A DNA stretch of 64,000 nt from Ralstonia sp. 25mfcol4.1 (GTDB taxonomy: Bacteria; Pseudomonadota; Gammaproteobacteria; Burkholderiales; Burkholderiaceae): NCBI RefSeq assembly GCF_900104095.1, contig NZ_FNJO01000007.1, positions 248,001 to 312,000 on the forward strand. Direction: 5' to 3'. The translations under genes and the position numbers were made by a program. Below are positions 1 to 9,066 of this stretch, piece after piece. Within the stretch, counting starts at the first letter, position 1. Every line of letters begins with the position of its first letter. Below the pieces are notes generated by a model. The model saw only the letters and a program-made list of their open reading frames with translations, had not been told where the DNA came from and ran no database searches.

Positions 1-912
1 GGCACCGTCGTAGACGGCGGTGGCCACGTCGGAGGCCTCGGCGCGGGTAGGCACCGGCGCGGCAATCATCGACTCCAGCATCTGCGTGGCCACGATCACG
101 GGCTTCCCTGCCTTGCGGCAGGCGCGCACGATCTGCTTCTGCAGCGAGGGCACCTGTTCGGCCGGCATTTCCACGCCGAGGTCGCCTCGCGCCACCATCA
201 CGGCGTCAGCCTCGGCCACGATGGCCTCCAGGCTCTGGATGGCGGCGGGCTTTTCCAGCTTGGCGACGATGCCGGCACGGCCCTGCACGATGGCCTTGAT
301 CTCCTGGATGTCCTCGGCGCGCTGGACGAACGACAGGGCAATCCAGTCGACCCCCAGTGTCAGGCCGAATTCGAGATCGCGACGGTCTTTTTCGGTCATC
401 GCCGACAGCGGCAGCACTACGCCGGGCACATTGACGCCCTTGCGGTCGGACAGCGGCCCGCCGTTGATGACCGTGGTCTCGGCGAACTCGGCGCCGCAGC
501 GGTCCACGCGCAGGCGGACCTTGCCGTCGTCGAGCAACAATTCCGCGCCTTCGCGCAGCGCGGCGAAAATCTCGGGATGCGGCAGGCTGACGCGCGTGGC
601 CGACCCCGGGTTATCGCGGTCCAGGTCAAGCCGGAACCTTGCCTGGGCTGCGAGCTGGACCGGACCATCGGCAAACGTGCCGATGCGCAGCTTTGGGCCC
701 TGCAGGTCTAGCAGCACGCCAATGGGGCGCCCACGCTGCTGTTCGATGGCGCGAATCCTGTCGAGCCGCAGCCGGTGGTCGTCATGACTGCCGTGGCTGA
801 AGTTCAGGCGGAAGACATCGGCGCCCGCTTCGAACAAGGCATCGATGATCTCGGGTGACGTGCTGGCGGGGCCCAGCGTGGCCACGATCTTCGCATTGCG
901 AAGGCGTCTCAT
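1..912 (-). CDS. pyk: Pyruvate kinase (TtuE-type), 3' end outside window
   Basis: Converts phosphoenolpyruvate and ADP to pyruvate and ATP in the cytoplasm. The first 304 residues are in the window; the C-terminal part lies beyond base 1. The N-terminus carries the expected [11 protein letters not shown] block, the RLNFSHG motif, [11 protein letters not shown], and further on the metal/substrate motif VMVARGDLG, followed by ATQMLESM. The ATG at 912 begins MRRLRNAK and lies 12 bp after the stop of the glycerate kinase gene, so the two are almost certainly co-transcribed. In the Agrobacterium vitis tartrate operon the last gene, ttuE, is also a pyruvate kinase, so this copy is probably the dedicated tartrate-pathway isozyme rather than the main glycolytic one (inference from context). 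Confidence 0.93.
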   Translation of the reverse strand, partial: MRRLRNAKIVATLGPASTSPEIIDALFEAGADVFRLNFSHGSHDDHRLRLDRIRAIEQQRGRPIGVLLDLQGPKLRIGTFADGPVQLAAQARFRLDLDRDNPGSATRVSLPHPEIFAALREGAELLLDDGKVRLRVDRCGAEFAETTVINGGPLSDRKGVNVPGVVLPLSAMTEKDRRDLEFGLTLGVDWIALSFVQRAEDIQEIKAIVQGRAGIVAKLEKPAAIQSLEAIVAEADAVMVARGDLGVEMPAEQVPSLQKQIVRACRKAGKPVIVATQMLESMIAAPVPTRAEASDVATAVYDGA

Positions 913-924
913 GGTGTTGCTCCA

Positions 925-2190
925 TCAGGGCGCGATCAGGATCGCGCGGAAGTCGTTGACGTTGGTGAGGGTGGGGCCGGTGATGACGGCATCGCCCAGT
1001 GTTGCAAAGAAGCCGTGTCCGTCGTTGTTGGCCAGCGCGTCCTGTGGCCGGACGCCAAGCGCCCACGCGCGCCGCAGCGTGTCGGGGCCGATGACGGCGC
1101 CGGCGATCTCTTCCTGGCCATCGACGCCATCGGTATCGCCGGCCAGTGCATGGATGCCGGCGTGGCCGCGTAGCGTCATGGCCAGCGCCAGCAGGAATTC
1201 GACGTTGCGGCCGCCGCGCCCGTTGCCGCGCAGGGTGACCGTGGTCTCGCCGCCGGACAGCAGCACGCAGGGCGGCGGAAACAGCCGGTGGTCGGCCGCT
1301 TCGAGCGCGATGCCGCCCAGCACCAGGCCTACGTCACGGGCCTCGCCTTCGATGGCATCGCCGAGCAGGTGAACGGACAGCCCGGCGTCGCGCGCCACCG
1401 CCGCCGCCGCTTCCAGCGCCATGCGCGGCGTGGCGATCAGCGTGGTGTCGATACGTGGCAGGCGCGGGTCGCCCGGCTTGACGGATTCGGCCGCCTCGGA
1501 GCCGAGCACGCGCAGGACGTGCGCGGGGAGGTCCAGGCCGTAGCGGCGGATGATCTCCAGCGCATCGTGCCGCGTGGTGGGATCGGCCACCGTAGGCCCC
1601 GACGCAATGTCGATCGGGTCGTCGCCCGGCACATCGGACAGCAGCAGGTTGCAGACGCGCGCCGGATAGCACGCCGCCGACAACCGGCCACCCTTGATGG
1701 CCGACAGGTGGCGGCGCACGCAGTTCATCTCGGTGATGGTGGCACCGGACTTCAGCAACGCGCGATTCACGGCCTGCTTGTCTTCGAGCGTCACGCCGGC
1801 CAGCGGCAGCGGCAGCAATGACGATCCGCCGCCCGAGATCAGGCTGACCACGAGGTCATCCTCGGTCAGCCCGGAAACCAGTTCCAGCATGCGACGCGCG
1901 GCGTCGTGCCCGGCGGTGTCGGGCACCGGATGCGCGGCTTCGACGATCTCTATGTGCTGGCAAGGCACCGCGTAGCCGTAGCGCGTGACCACCAGCCCTT
2001 CGAGCGGCCCTGTCCAGGCGGCTTCGAAGGCCTGGGCCATCGCCGCAGATGCCTTGCCGGCACCGATCACGATGGTGCGCCCCCTTGGTGGTTCGGGCAG
2101 GTGGCGGGCCAGCGTGAGCGACGGTTGCGCCGCCGAGATGGCGGCATCGAACATCCGGCGCAGCAGCGCGTTTGCCTGTGAGGTTTCCAT
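925..2190 (-). CDS. ttuD: Glycerate 2-kinase / hydroxypyruvate reductase TtuD (MOFRL family)
   Basis: A 421-residue protein of the MOFRL/DUF4147 glycerate kinase family, the family historically annotated as hydroxypyruvate reductase TtuD. It would phosphorylate D-glycerate made from tartrate. Visible signatures are GAGKASAAMAQAFE near residue 43, SGGGSSLLPLPLAG near 120, the phosphate-binding LLSGGETTVTLRGNGRGGRNVEF near 310 and AGDTDGVDG near 353. The ATG start at 2190 is 16 bp downstream of the dctA stop. Its place between dctA and pyruvate kinase fits the tartrate, glycerate, phosphoglycerate, pyruvate route. Family members differ on whether 2- or 3-phosphoglycerate is formed; sequence alone does not settle it, but a pyruvate kinase next door makes the 2-phospho product attractive. 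Confidence 0.9.
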   Translation of the reverse strand: METSQANALLRRMFDAAISAAQPSLTLARHLPEPPRGRTIVIGAGKASAAMAQAFEAAWTGPLEGLVVTRYGYAVPCQHIEIVEAAHPVPDTAGHDAARRMLELVSGLTEDDLVVSLISGGGSSLLPLPLAGVTLEDKQAVNRALLKSGATITEMNCVRRHLSAIKGGRLSAACYPARVCNLLLSDVPGDDPIDIASGPTVADPTTRHDALEIIRRYGLDLPAHVLRVLGSEAAESVKPGDPRLPRIDTTLIATPRMALEAAAAVARDAGLSVHLLGDAIEGEARDVGLVLGGIALEAADHRLFPPPCVLLSGGETTVTLRGNGRGGRNVEFLLALAMTLRGHAGIHALAGDTDGVDGQEEIAGAVIGPDTLRRAWALGVRPQDALANNDGHGFFATLGDAVITGPTLTNVNDFRAILIAP

Positions 2191-2206
2191 GGCGACGTTG
2201 TCTCTC

Positions 2207-3580
2207 TCAGTGCATCAGGCTGGCGTGGGCATTGGCGGCGCGGGTCAGATGCGTGCCGATCGACGGCGCAGGGGCCGGCGCGGCAGTCGGGTCCGGATCG
2301 GCCAGCACCTCCGGGTCGTCCTGCAGCTTGCCGTCGAGTGCGTCGTCAAGCCGCTGCTGGTCGATGGCGCCCACCCATCGGGCGATGGCCAGCGTGCCCA
2401 CGGCGTTGCCGATGGTGTTGGTGATGGCGCGGGCCTCGGACATGAAGCGGTCCACGCCGAGCAGCAGCACCATGCCGGCCACCGGAATCTTGCCCATCGA
2501 AGCCAGCGTCGCCGCAAGCGTGATGAAGCCCGAGCCGGTCACGCCAGCTGATCCCTTCGACGTCAGCAGCAGCACGCCCAGCACCACGAGCTGGTCGGTC
2601 AGCGTCAGCGGGGTGTTGGTGGCCTGGGCGATGAAGATGGCGGCCATCGTGTAGTAGATGCACTGGCCGTCGGGGTTGAACGTCAGGCCGGACGGCACCA
2701 CCAGGCCCACCACCGGCTTCGACACGCCCGCGTTCTCCAGCTTGCGCATCAACTGCGGCACCACCGATTCCGACGAACTGGTGCCCAGCACCGTGAACAG
2801 CTCGTCGCGGATAAAGCGCAGGAATTTCCACAAGTTGAAGCCCGACATCCGCGCCACGCCGCCCAGCACGATGACCACGAACAGCAGGCACGTGAGGTAC
2901 ATCGTGGCCATCAGCTTGCCCAGCGATACCACCGAGCCCAGTCCGTACTTGCCCACCGTGAAGGCCATGGCGCCGAAGGCCGCCAGCGGGGCCAGGCGCA
3001 TGATCATGCCGACCACCGAGAAGATGCCGTGCGTGAACGAATCCAGGAAATCGACCACCGGCCGGGCGCGCGGGCCGATATGCGACAGCGCGATGCCGAA
3101 CAGCGTGGCGAAGACCAGGATCTGGAGGATGTCGTTGCGGGCCAGCGCATCGATCACGCTGGTGGGCACCATGTTCAGCAGGAAGTCGATGAACGAGTGG
3201 GGCTTTTCGGCAGCATGGGTGTAGGCGGCGATGGCCTTGGCGTCGAGGTGCGCGGGGTCGACGTTCATGCCCGCACCCGGTTGCACCACGTTCACGACGA
3301 TCAGGCCCAGGGCCAGCGCGAACGTGGACAGCACTTCGAAATAGAGCAGGGCACGCACGCCGACGCGGCCCAGTTCCTTCATGTTCTCCATGCGCGCGAT
3401 GCCCAGCACCACGGTGGCGAAGATGATCGGCGCGAAGACCATCTTGATGAGCTTGATGAACACGTCGCCGAATGGCTTGAGGCTGCTGCCGAGGTCCGGG
3501 TAGAACACGCCGAGCGCAATGCCGGCCGATACGCCGAGCAATACCTGCACATACAGCTTGCCCAATAGCCTTTGAATCAT
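2207..3580 (-). CDS. dctA: C4-dicarboxylate:cation symporter DctA
   Basis: A 457-residue inner-membrane transporter of the DAACS (glutamate transporter fold) family, which imports C4-dicarboxylates such as succinate, fumarate and malate with protons or sodium. The hallmark serine-rich loop [13 protein letters not shown], the [13 protein letters not shown] motif and the [14 protein letters not shown] hairpin are all present. I place the start at the ATG at 3580 ([12 protein letters not shown]), preceded by AGGAG; a longer open frame upstream is only shadow reading of the next gene. It occupies the slot that the MFS transporter ttuB has in the Agrobacterium tartrate operon, so tartrate or D-malate is a likely substrate here (inference). 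The C-terminal tail is Ala/Pro rich. Confidence 0.93.
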   Translation of the reverse strand: MIQRLLGKLYVQVLLGVSAGIALGVFYPDLGSSLKPFGDVFIKLIKMVFAPIIFATVVLGIARMENMKELGRVGVRALLYFEVLSTFALALGLIVVNVVQPGAGMNVDPAHLDAKAIAAYTHAAEKPHSFIDFLLNMVPTSVIDALARNDILQILVFATLFGIALSHIGPRARPVVDFLDSFTHGIFSVVGMIMRLAPLAAFGAMAFTVGKYGLGSVVSLGKLMATMYLTCLLFVVIVLGGVARMSGFNLWKFLRFIRDELFTVLGTSSSESVVPQLMRKLENAGVSKPVVGLVVPSGLTFNPDGQCIYYTMAAIFIAQATNTPLTLTDQLVVLGVLLLTSKGSAGVTGSGFITLAATLASMGKIPVAGMVLLLGVDRFMSEARAITNTIGNAVGTLAIARWVGAIDQQRLDDALDGKLQDDPEVLADPDPTAAPAPAPSIGTHLTRAANAHASLMH

Positions 3581-3729
3581 GGCTGTCTCCTGCTGATTCG
3601 AGGTGATTCGCCTGCGGTCGGGGCTCTGGTGGCCGTTGTCTTGCACCGCAAGGGAGCAGGCGCACGCGTGCGGCGGGCGCCTGCTGGGAGCCCGGCATGC
3701 CGCCGGGCGCGGGGGGCTCAGGGTGGGCT

Positions 3730-4818
3730 TTACGCGGCCTTGGGCTGCTTGTTCCCGGCCAGGAAGTCGCACACGGCCTTGGTGACGTCGATCGTCTTTG
3801 CCTTGCCGCCCAGGTCCCCCGTGTGCAGGGCCGGGTTGGCTGTCACGGCCTCGATGGCGGCCATCACGCGCTGCGCGGCCTCGTTCTCGCCAAGGTGTTC
3901 CAGCAGCATGACCACCGACCAGAACGTGCCCACCGGGTTGGCCAGGCCCTTGCCCATGATGTCGAACGCGGAGCCGTGGATCGGCTCGAACATCGATGGA
4001 TAGCGGCGTTCGGGGTCGATATTGCCGGTTGGGGCGATGCCCAGGCTGCCGGCCAGCGCGGCGGCCAGGTCGCTCAGGATGTCGGCGTGCAGGTTGGTGG
4101 CGACGATGGTGTCCAGCGTCTTGGGGCGGTTCACCATGCGCGCGGTGGCGGCATCGACCAGTTCCTTGTCCCACGTGACATCGGGGAAGTCCTTGGCTAC
4201 CTGAACGGCCACCTCGTCCCACATCACCATGGCATGGCGCTGGGCATTCGACTTGGTGATGACGGTCAGCTGCTTGCGGGGGCGCGATTGCGCCAGCCTG
4301 AAGGCGAAGCGCAGGATGCGTTCCACGCCGACGCGGGTCATCATCGACACATCGGTGGCGGCCTCGATCGGATGGCCCTGATGGACGCGGCCGCCCACGC
4401 CCGAGTATTCGCCCTCGGAGTTCTCGCGCACGATGACCCAGTTCAGGTCTTCGGGCGCGCAACGCTTGAGCGGGCCGTCGATGCCGGGCAGGATGCGCGT
4501 CGGGCGCACGTTGGCGTACTGGTCGAAGCCCTGGCAGATCTTCAGGCGCAGGCCCCAGAGCGTGATGTGGTCGGGAATCTGGTTGTCGCCGGCCGAGCCG
4601 AACAGGATCGCGTCCTTGTCGCGCAGCGCGTCGAGGCCGTCGGCCGGCATCATCACGCCGTGCTGGCGGTAGTAGTCGCCGCCCCAGTCGAAGTTCTCGA
4701 ACTCGAAGCGGAAGCCGCCGCCGGCGGCGGCCAGGGCTTCCATGACTTCGCGGCCGGCGGGCACCACTTCCTTGCCAATGCCGTCGCCCGGGATGGTTGC
4801 GATCTTGTAGGTCTTCAT
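3730..4818 (-). CDS. ttuC: Tartrate dehydrogenase / D-malate dehydrogenase TtuC
   Basis: A 362-residue NAD-dependent beta-decarboxylating dehydrogenase of the isopropylmalate/isocitrate dehydrogenase family, tartrate dehydrogenase branch. Enzymes of this branch oxidise L-tartrate, decarboxylate meso-tartrate to D-glycerate and D-malate to pyruvate. Seen directly: [12 protein letters not shown] at the N-terminus, the substrate-binding stretch [14 protein letters not shown], the metal-ligand region [10 protein letters not shown] and the nucleotide region [11 protein letters not shown]. The ATG at 4818 ([13 protein letters not shown]) has AGGAGACG upstream; a GTG or TTG start further 5' would run into the promoter. 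It is the first gene of the minus-strand tartrate operon and is divergent from a LysR gene, with a palindromic operator between them. Confidence 0.92.
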   Translation of the reverse strand: MKTYKIATIPGDGIGKEVVPAGREVMEALAAAGGGFRFEFENFDWGGDYYRQHGVMMPADGLDALRDKDAILFGSAGDNQIPDHITLWGLRLKICQGFDQYANVRPTRILPGIDGPLKRCAPEDLNWVIVRENSEGEYSGVGGRVHQGHPIEAATDVSMMTRVGVERILRFAFRLAQSRPRKQLTVITKSNAQRHAMVMWDEVAVQVAKDFPDVTWDKELVDAATARMVNRPKTLDTIVATNLHADILSDLAAALAGSLGIAPTGNIDPERRYPSMFEPIHGSAFDIMGKGLANPVGTFWSVVMLLEHLGENEAAQRVMAAIEAVTANPALHTGDLGGKAKTIDVTKAVCDFLAGNKQPKAA

Positions 4819-4920
4819 CTTTCGTCTCCTGTCTGGTCTGGGAATCGGTTCACCACTGCACACCGCTGCGTTGAGCGTTGGAACGATTCTGGACGGTGGA
4901 CGAAGTTTTGGATCGGCACT

Positions 4921-4943
4921 AAAGTTAAACCATTCTTAACTTT
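4921..4943. promoter_or_regulatory. Palindromic LysR-type operator between ttuC and its regulator
   Basis: A perfect inverted repeat AAAGTTAA-N7-TTAACTTT, with a third partial copy (GGTTAAAGG) a few bases further right. It contains the T-N11-A core typical of LysR boxes and sits in the 142-bp gap between the divergent ttuC and lysR starts. It is AT-rich in an otherwise GC-rich region. The likely role is binding of the LysR protein encoded at 4961. Confidence 0.65.
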
Positions 4944-4960
4944 CTGGTTAAAGGTGCGGC

Positions 4961-5893
4961 ATGGCATCGAACAGCGCGATCCAGCCGGCCGAGCTGGGCT
5001 TTTTCACGGCCCTGGCGACGGCCGGCAGCCTCAGCGCGGCGGCGCGGGATCTGGGCATCACCACGGCGGCGGTCAGCAAGCGGCTCGGCCAGATGGAAAC
5101 GCGGATCGGCATGCCGCTGGTCACACGCACCACACGGCGCATGAGCCTGACCCCGGAGGGCGAGGTCCTGCTGGAGCACGCGCGCCGCATCCTGGGCGAG
5201 CTGGACGACCTGGAGCAACTGCTGACCAGTGCCCGGGGCCGGCCCAGCGGCCTGCTGCGTGTAAACGCCACGCTCGGCTTCGGTCGCATGCACGTGGCGC
5301 CGGTGATCTCCGAGTACAGCCGGATGTACCCGGACGTGGATGTCCAGTTGCAGCTTTCGGCCGATCCGCCGCCGCTGACCGAGGACGCTTTCGATGTCTG
5401 CGTGCGGTTTGGCGAGCCGCCCGATGCGCGGATCGTGGCACGGCTGCTGGCACCGAACCGCCGGCTGCTGTGCGCATCGCCGCGCTACCTGCGCGAGCAC
5501 GGCACGCCGCAGACGCCGGGCGAACTGCCGCGCCACAACTGCATCGGCATCCGGCAGGGCAGCGACGCCTACGGGGTATGGCGGCTGGCGCCGGTCAAGG
5601 GGGCGAAGGCGCGCGCCGAATCGATCCACGTGCGGGGCAACCTGACGACCAACGACGGCGAGATCGCCGTGAACTGGGCGCTGGAGGGGCACGGCATCGT
5701 GCTGCGCGCGGAGTGGGATGTCGATCGCTACCTGCGCAGCGGCCGGCTGGTGCAGGTGCTGCCGCAGTATGCGACGCCCGAAGCCAATATCTACGCCGTG
5801 TACCAGCAGCGGCACCAGCTGTCCTCGCGCATCCGGCTGTTCGTGGATTTCCTGGCGAAGCAGTTCAGCGCATTCGGCCGCGACGGCGGCTAG
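4961..5893 (+). CDS. LysR-family regulator of the tartrate operon (TtuA-like)
   Basis: A 310-residue LysR regulator. The winged helix-turn-helix covers about residues 10-65 (FFTALATAGSLSAAARDLGITTAAVSKRLGQME), followed by the substrate-binding fold with LRVNATLGFGR near 100. It is divergent from ttuC over a 142-bp region holding a good dyad, the usual arrangement for a LysR activator and its target. Agrobacterium TtuA is the analogue. The domain order and the CrgA-like effector domain (RLLAPNRRLLCASPRYL) are clear; the ligand, tartrate or D-malate, is inferred. Its stop codon overlaps the stop of the convergent gene at 5890 by 3 bases (CTAG). Confidence 0.88.
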   Translation: MASNSAIQPAELGFFTALATAGSLSAAARDLGITTAAVSKRLGQMETRIGMPLVTRTTRRMSLTPEGEVLLEHARRILGELDDLEQLLTSARGRPSGLLRVNATLGFGRMHVAPVISEYSRMYPDVDVQLQLSADPPPLTEDAFDVCVRFGEPPDARIVARLLAPNRRLLCASPRYLREHGTPQTPGELPRHNCIGIRQGSDAYGVWRLAPVKGAKARAESIHVRGNLTTNDGEIAVNWALEGHGIVLRAEWDVDRYLRSGRLVQVLPQYATPEANIYAVYQQRHQLSSRIRLFVDFLAKQFSAFGRDGG

Positions 5894-6585
5894 GCGGCAA
5901 GGGCAGCCGCCCGGTGGATCTGGTCGTCGGCCTCGTGCGTCCACAGGGTGAAGGCGTCGAACACCCTGTCCACCAGCGCCACGCAGTGCTGCCGCTGCGC
6001 GGCTGACAGCGCGATGGCCGCCAGCGCCCGATGGTCGGCGTGCTGCATATGGCCGGATTCGAGCGCGAAGTGGTAAGCGCCCAGATAGCGCAGTTCGGCG
6101 CCCAGGCGTGCCTGGAGCGCGTCTGCCAGCGGCGTCGTAAGCGAGAACAGGACATTGCCGGTTTCCTCGATGGCTTCGATCACGGCCAGGCGCTCGGGCC
6201 CGTGGGCATCGGCCACGATGGCGCAGAGGTCGTACATCAGGACGCGGCAGCGGCAGGTATCGTCGCTCCAGAGCTCGCGCATGGCGTCGGTGGTGGTGGT
6301 GACGCGATCCCAGCCGAGCGTCTCGAAATCCTCCAGATACCACGGCCAGTGATGGTCGTCTTCGAAGGTATGACGGTTGACCTGTTCCTGCCAGGCGTCG
6401 CGTGGCGGCGTCCGGCGCAGCACGTGGCGGTTGAGGTCGCCGAAGGCCATGACGAAGAACGCGAAGCCGCGCATGAAGCTGAGCCGGATCTGCGGGGGCA
6501 GGCTTTCGTCGCGCATATGCACGAACAGCGGCAAGTCCGCATACGCCACTTTTCTCCGCATGATGTGGGCAAGCACGGCTTTCAT
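5890..6585 (-). CDS. Heme-oxygenase-like fold protein (putative diiron/iron redox enzyme)
   Basis: A 231-residue helical protein with no signal peptide. Acidic and histidine pairs are spaced as in heme-oxygenase-like diiron oxidases and the 'iron-containing redox enzyme' family: E75/H78/H79 in a HTFEDDHHWPWYLED stretch, E137/E140/E141 in AIEETGN, then H172, E176 and H179 in AYHFALESGH. The residue pattern is seen; the enzymatic class is inference and no substrate is known. I chose the ATG at 6585, which has GGAGA seven bases upstream, over a TTG two codons earlier. It converges on the tartrate regulator with overlapping stop codons and has no obvious operon partner. It does not resemble BphO at 17038 beyond a possible shared fold. 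Confidence 0.6.
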   Translation of the reverse strand: MKAVLAHIMRRKVAYADLPLFVHMRDESLPPQIRLSFMRGFAFFVMAFGDLNRHVLRRTPPRDAWQEQVNRHTFEDDHHWPWYLEDFETLGWDRVTTTTDAMRELWSDDTCRCRVLMYDLCAIVADAHGPERLAVIEAIEETGNVLFSLTTPLADALQARLGAELRYLGAYHFALESGHMQHADHRALAAIALSAAQRQHCVALVDRVFDAFTLWTHEADDQIHRAAALAA

Positions 6586-6785
6586 CGGCAATCTCCGCGC
6601 GGGGGTTGCAAGGGGACGTGCAACACGGCCGGAACGGCATCGCGCTGGATTCTATGAAACGCCCGCGCAAAGTTCAATTGAGGCCTGATCCACTGCAAAG
6701 CCACTGTCTGCGCAGGTGCTGACGGCTCTGCGCCCACTGCCCCGGACGCGGACCGGAGGCGCAGGGGCGCAGAGGAATCCCGCGC

Positions 6786-7982
6786 TCAGCGGCGGGCGGA
6801 GACGGCCAGCGCGCCCAGCGCCACGACTGCCAGCCCGCTGCCTGCCGCCACCACGCCGTGCCAGCCCGCATGCGTGTACAGCGCGCTGGCGATGGCCGAG
6901 CCCGCCGCACCGCCCGCGAAGATCGCGGTCATGTACAGCGCGTTCAGGCGCGCCCGGCTGTGGGCATCGAGCGCGTAGACCGCACGCTGGCCCAGCACCA
7001 TGTTCATCTGCACCGCGAAGTCGAGCACGATGCCGGTCAGTGCCAGGCCGTACAGGCCGGCGTGGCCATGGATCAGGCCCGGGACGAACGCCAGCGCGGC
7101 GACGATCAGCGCCGCGAACGATGCCACGCGGGTGTGGCCGGCGTCGGCCAGGCGGCCGGCAATGGGCGCGGGCACGGCGCCGAGCGCGCCCACCAGGGCG
7201 AACAGGCCGATCTGCGATTGCGACAGCCCATAGCGCGCGGCCAGTTCCAGCGGCGCGGCGGTCCAGAACAGGCTGAACGCGGCAAACAGCAGGGCTTGCA
7301 GCAGCGCGCGCTGGCGCAGCACCGCGAAGCGTGCGAACAGGTGCCACAGCGAGGCCAGCAGGCTGCCGTAGCTGGCACGGTGCTGGGGCACGCGGCGCGG
7401 CAGCGTCATCGCGATGATGGCCACGGTGCCCAGCGTCATGGCGGCGGCGATGAAGAATACCGCGCGCCAGCCGAACCACTGCGCCGCCATGCTCGACAGT
7501 GGCCGCGACAGCAGGATGCCCGACAGCAGGCCGCCCATGATGGTGCCGACGGTACGGCCGCGCAGCGCCTCGGGCGCCAGATGCGCCGCGAGCGGAATCA
7601 GGATCTGCACGCTGACCGAGCTCAGGCCCAGCAGCAGCGACACCAGCAGGAACACGCCCGGTTGCGAAGACAGCGCCGCGCCCACCAGGCTGGCCGCCGC
7701 GGCCACGCCGCTGACCATCAGCAGCCGGCGGTTTTCGAGCAGGTCGGCCAGCGGCACGAGAAAGAACAGGCCGATGGCATAGCCGATCTGGGTCAGCGAC
7801 ACGATCACGCTGGCGCTCTGCGCGGACAGGCCCACGGCAGGCGCGATCAGTTCGATGATCGGCTGGGCGTAGTACAGGTTGGCCACCAGCACGCCGGCGC
7901 ATAGCGAGAACAGCGCGACCAGCGTGCCGGACATGGGTGCGGCGCTGGAAGCGCCGGCATTGGGAGAAGTTTGGACTTGCAT
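6786..7982 (-). CDS. MFS transporter, 12-TM drug/metabolite exporter type
   Basis: A 398-residue major facilitator superfamily protein with about twelve hydrophobic segments. The YYAQPIIELIAPAVGLS opening of TM1-2 is typical of the exporters often annotated YgaY/YnfM-like. The motif-A region after TM2 appears as PLADLLENRRLL and a second copy as AGRLADAGHTR. The start is set at the ATG at 7982 (MQVQTSPNAG); the Shine-Dalgarno is weak, and MSGTLVALF 19 codons later is possible. The LysR gene at 8113 is upstream on the same strand with a 130-bp gap, so regulation by it is plausible. The substrate cannot be told. Confidence 0.82.
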   Translation of the reverse strand: MQVQTSPNAGASSAAPMSGTLVALFSLCAGVLVANLYYAQPIIELIAPAVGLSAQSASVIVSLTQIGYAIGLFFLVPLADLLENRRLLMVSGVAAAASLVGAALSSQPGVFLLVSLLLGLSSVSVQILIPLAAHLAPEALRGRTVGTIMGGLLSGILLSRPLSSMAAQWFGWRAVFFIAAAMTLGTVAIIAMTLPRRVPQHRASYGSLLASLWHLFARFAVLRQRALLQALLFAAFSLFWTAAPLELAARYGLSQSQIGLFALVGALGAVPAPIAGRLADAGHTRVASFAALIVAALAFVPGLIHGHAGLYGLALTGIVLDFAVQMNMVLGQRAVYALDAHSRARLNALYMTAIFAGGAAGSAIASALYTHAGWHGVVAAGSGLAVVALGALAVSARR

Positions 7983-8112
7983 GGCTCTGGATGGAGATCG
8001 GGTTGCGATGTCCAGAGCGTAGGCGCCCGGGGGCGTTGCGGGAATCACAATGTGGCGCAACTCAGCGTTGCGCCGCAAGCAAAGCGGGCCAAACCGAAAT
8101 CTGTCTGCGTAA

Positions 8113-9048
8113 TCAGTCGCGCCGGCGTGTCGGTCCGGGCAACGTCGCCAGGAAGTCCAGAAAGGCCGCGATGCGCCGCGAGCCGCGCTGGCTTGGCAGG
8201 TAAAGCGCGGTGACCACCGAACTGGACTGGTTCGGCGTGACCGACCAGTCGTCGAACAGTACGGTCAGCCGGCCCGCCGCGATATCGGCATCGACGAGCC
8301 AGTCCGGCAGCAGGGCGATGCCGCTGCCGGCCAGCGCCATGTCGCGCAACACTTCGATATTGTTGCTGCGGAACGGCCCGCCAATGGGCACGGTGATCGG
8401 CTCGCTGGCCTCGCCGCCGTCAATGGCCTCGGGGCGGAACCGCCAGACCTGGTCGCGCGCGCCAAAGCTGAAGCGCAGGCAGCGATGGTTGACCAGATCG
8501 GCCGGCTCGGCGGGCGTGCCGTGCTGGTCGAGACAGGCAGGGCTGGCCACCACCAGGCGGCGGAACCGGCCGATCTCGCGCGCGATCACGTTGTCATAGG
8601 CCGCCGCGCTGCCAAGCCGCACGGAGACATCCACGCGGGCGCCAAGCAGGTCGACGATGCTGTCGGTCAGTTCGACATCGAGTTCGAGCTGCGGATAGCG
8701 CGCCAGCCATGCGCCCAGATGGGGCGAAATGCAGCAGCGCCCGAACGCCACCGGCAGCGATACGCGCAACTGTCCCACGGGCTGGTCCCCATGATCGGCG
8801 ATCGAGGCATCGGCTTCGGCCACGGCTTCGAGGATCCGGCGCGCCTGCTGGTAGTAGCTGGCGCCGGCCTCCGTCACCGTGACCTGCCGCGTGGAACGGT
8901 TGAGCAGCACCGTACCCAGCGAGGCCTCCAGGCCGTCCAGCGTGCGCGTGACCGACGAGGTGGCCAGGTTCATGCGTCGCGCGGCGGCCGAGAAGCCCTT
9001 CGCATCGACGGTCTCGACGTACATCTTCAGAGCGAGCAGCTTGTCCAT
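8113..9048 (-). CDS. LysR-family transcriptional regulator (CrgA-like)
   Basis: A 311-residue LysR protein with a helix-turn-helix at about residues 5-64 (MYVETVDAKGFSAAARRMNLATSSVTRTLDGLE) and a periplasmic-binding-like effector domain beginning near LRVSLPVAFGR. This effector domain groups it with the CrgA/AaeR-type regulators common in beta-proteobacteria. It is transcribed toward the MFS exporter at 6786 and lies 18 bp after the GntR gene at 9067. There is no divergent neighbour, so the most likely targets are itself and the downstream exporter. The effector is unknown. Confidence 0.85.
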   Translation of the reverse strand: MDKLLALKMYVETVDAKGFSAAARRMNLATSSVTRTLDGLEASLGTVLLNRSTRQVTVTEAGASYYQQARRILEAVAEADASIADHGDQPVGQLRVSLPVAFGRCCISPHLGAWLARYPQLELDVELTDSIVDLLGARVDVSVRLGSAAAYDNVIAREIGRFRRLVVASPACLDQHGTPAEPADLVNHRCLRFSFGARDQVWRFRPEAIDGGEASEPITVPIGGPFRSNNIEVLRDMALAGSGIALLPDWLVDADIAAGRLTVLFDDWSVTPNQSSSVVTALYLPSQRGSRRIAAFLDFLATLPGPTRRRD

Positions 9049-9066
9049 GGGCAGCGGAGCGGGCGG

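Noticed and set aside
2207..4462. A 751-codon frame that starts far upstream of dctA
   Set aside because: The portion before 3580 reads through ttuC in a wrong frame; DctA has a standard start at 3580 with a good ribosome site.
3697..6006. A 769-codon plus-strand frame spanning ttuC and the LysR gene
   Set aside because: It crosses two well-supported genes and their promoter, and the predicted protein is low-complexity Gly/Arg/His-rich sequence, a high-GC artefact.
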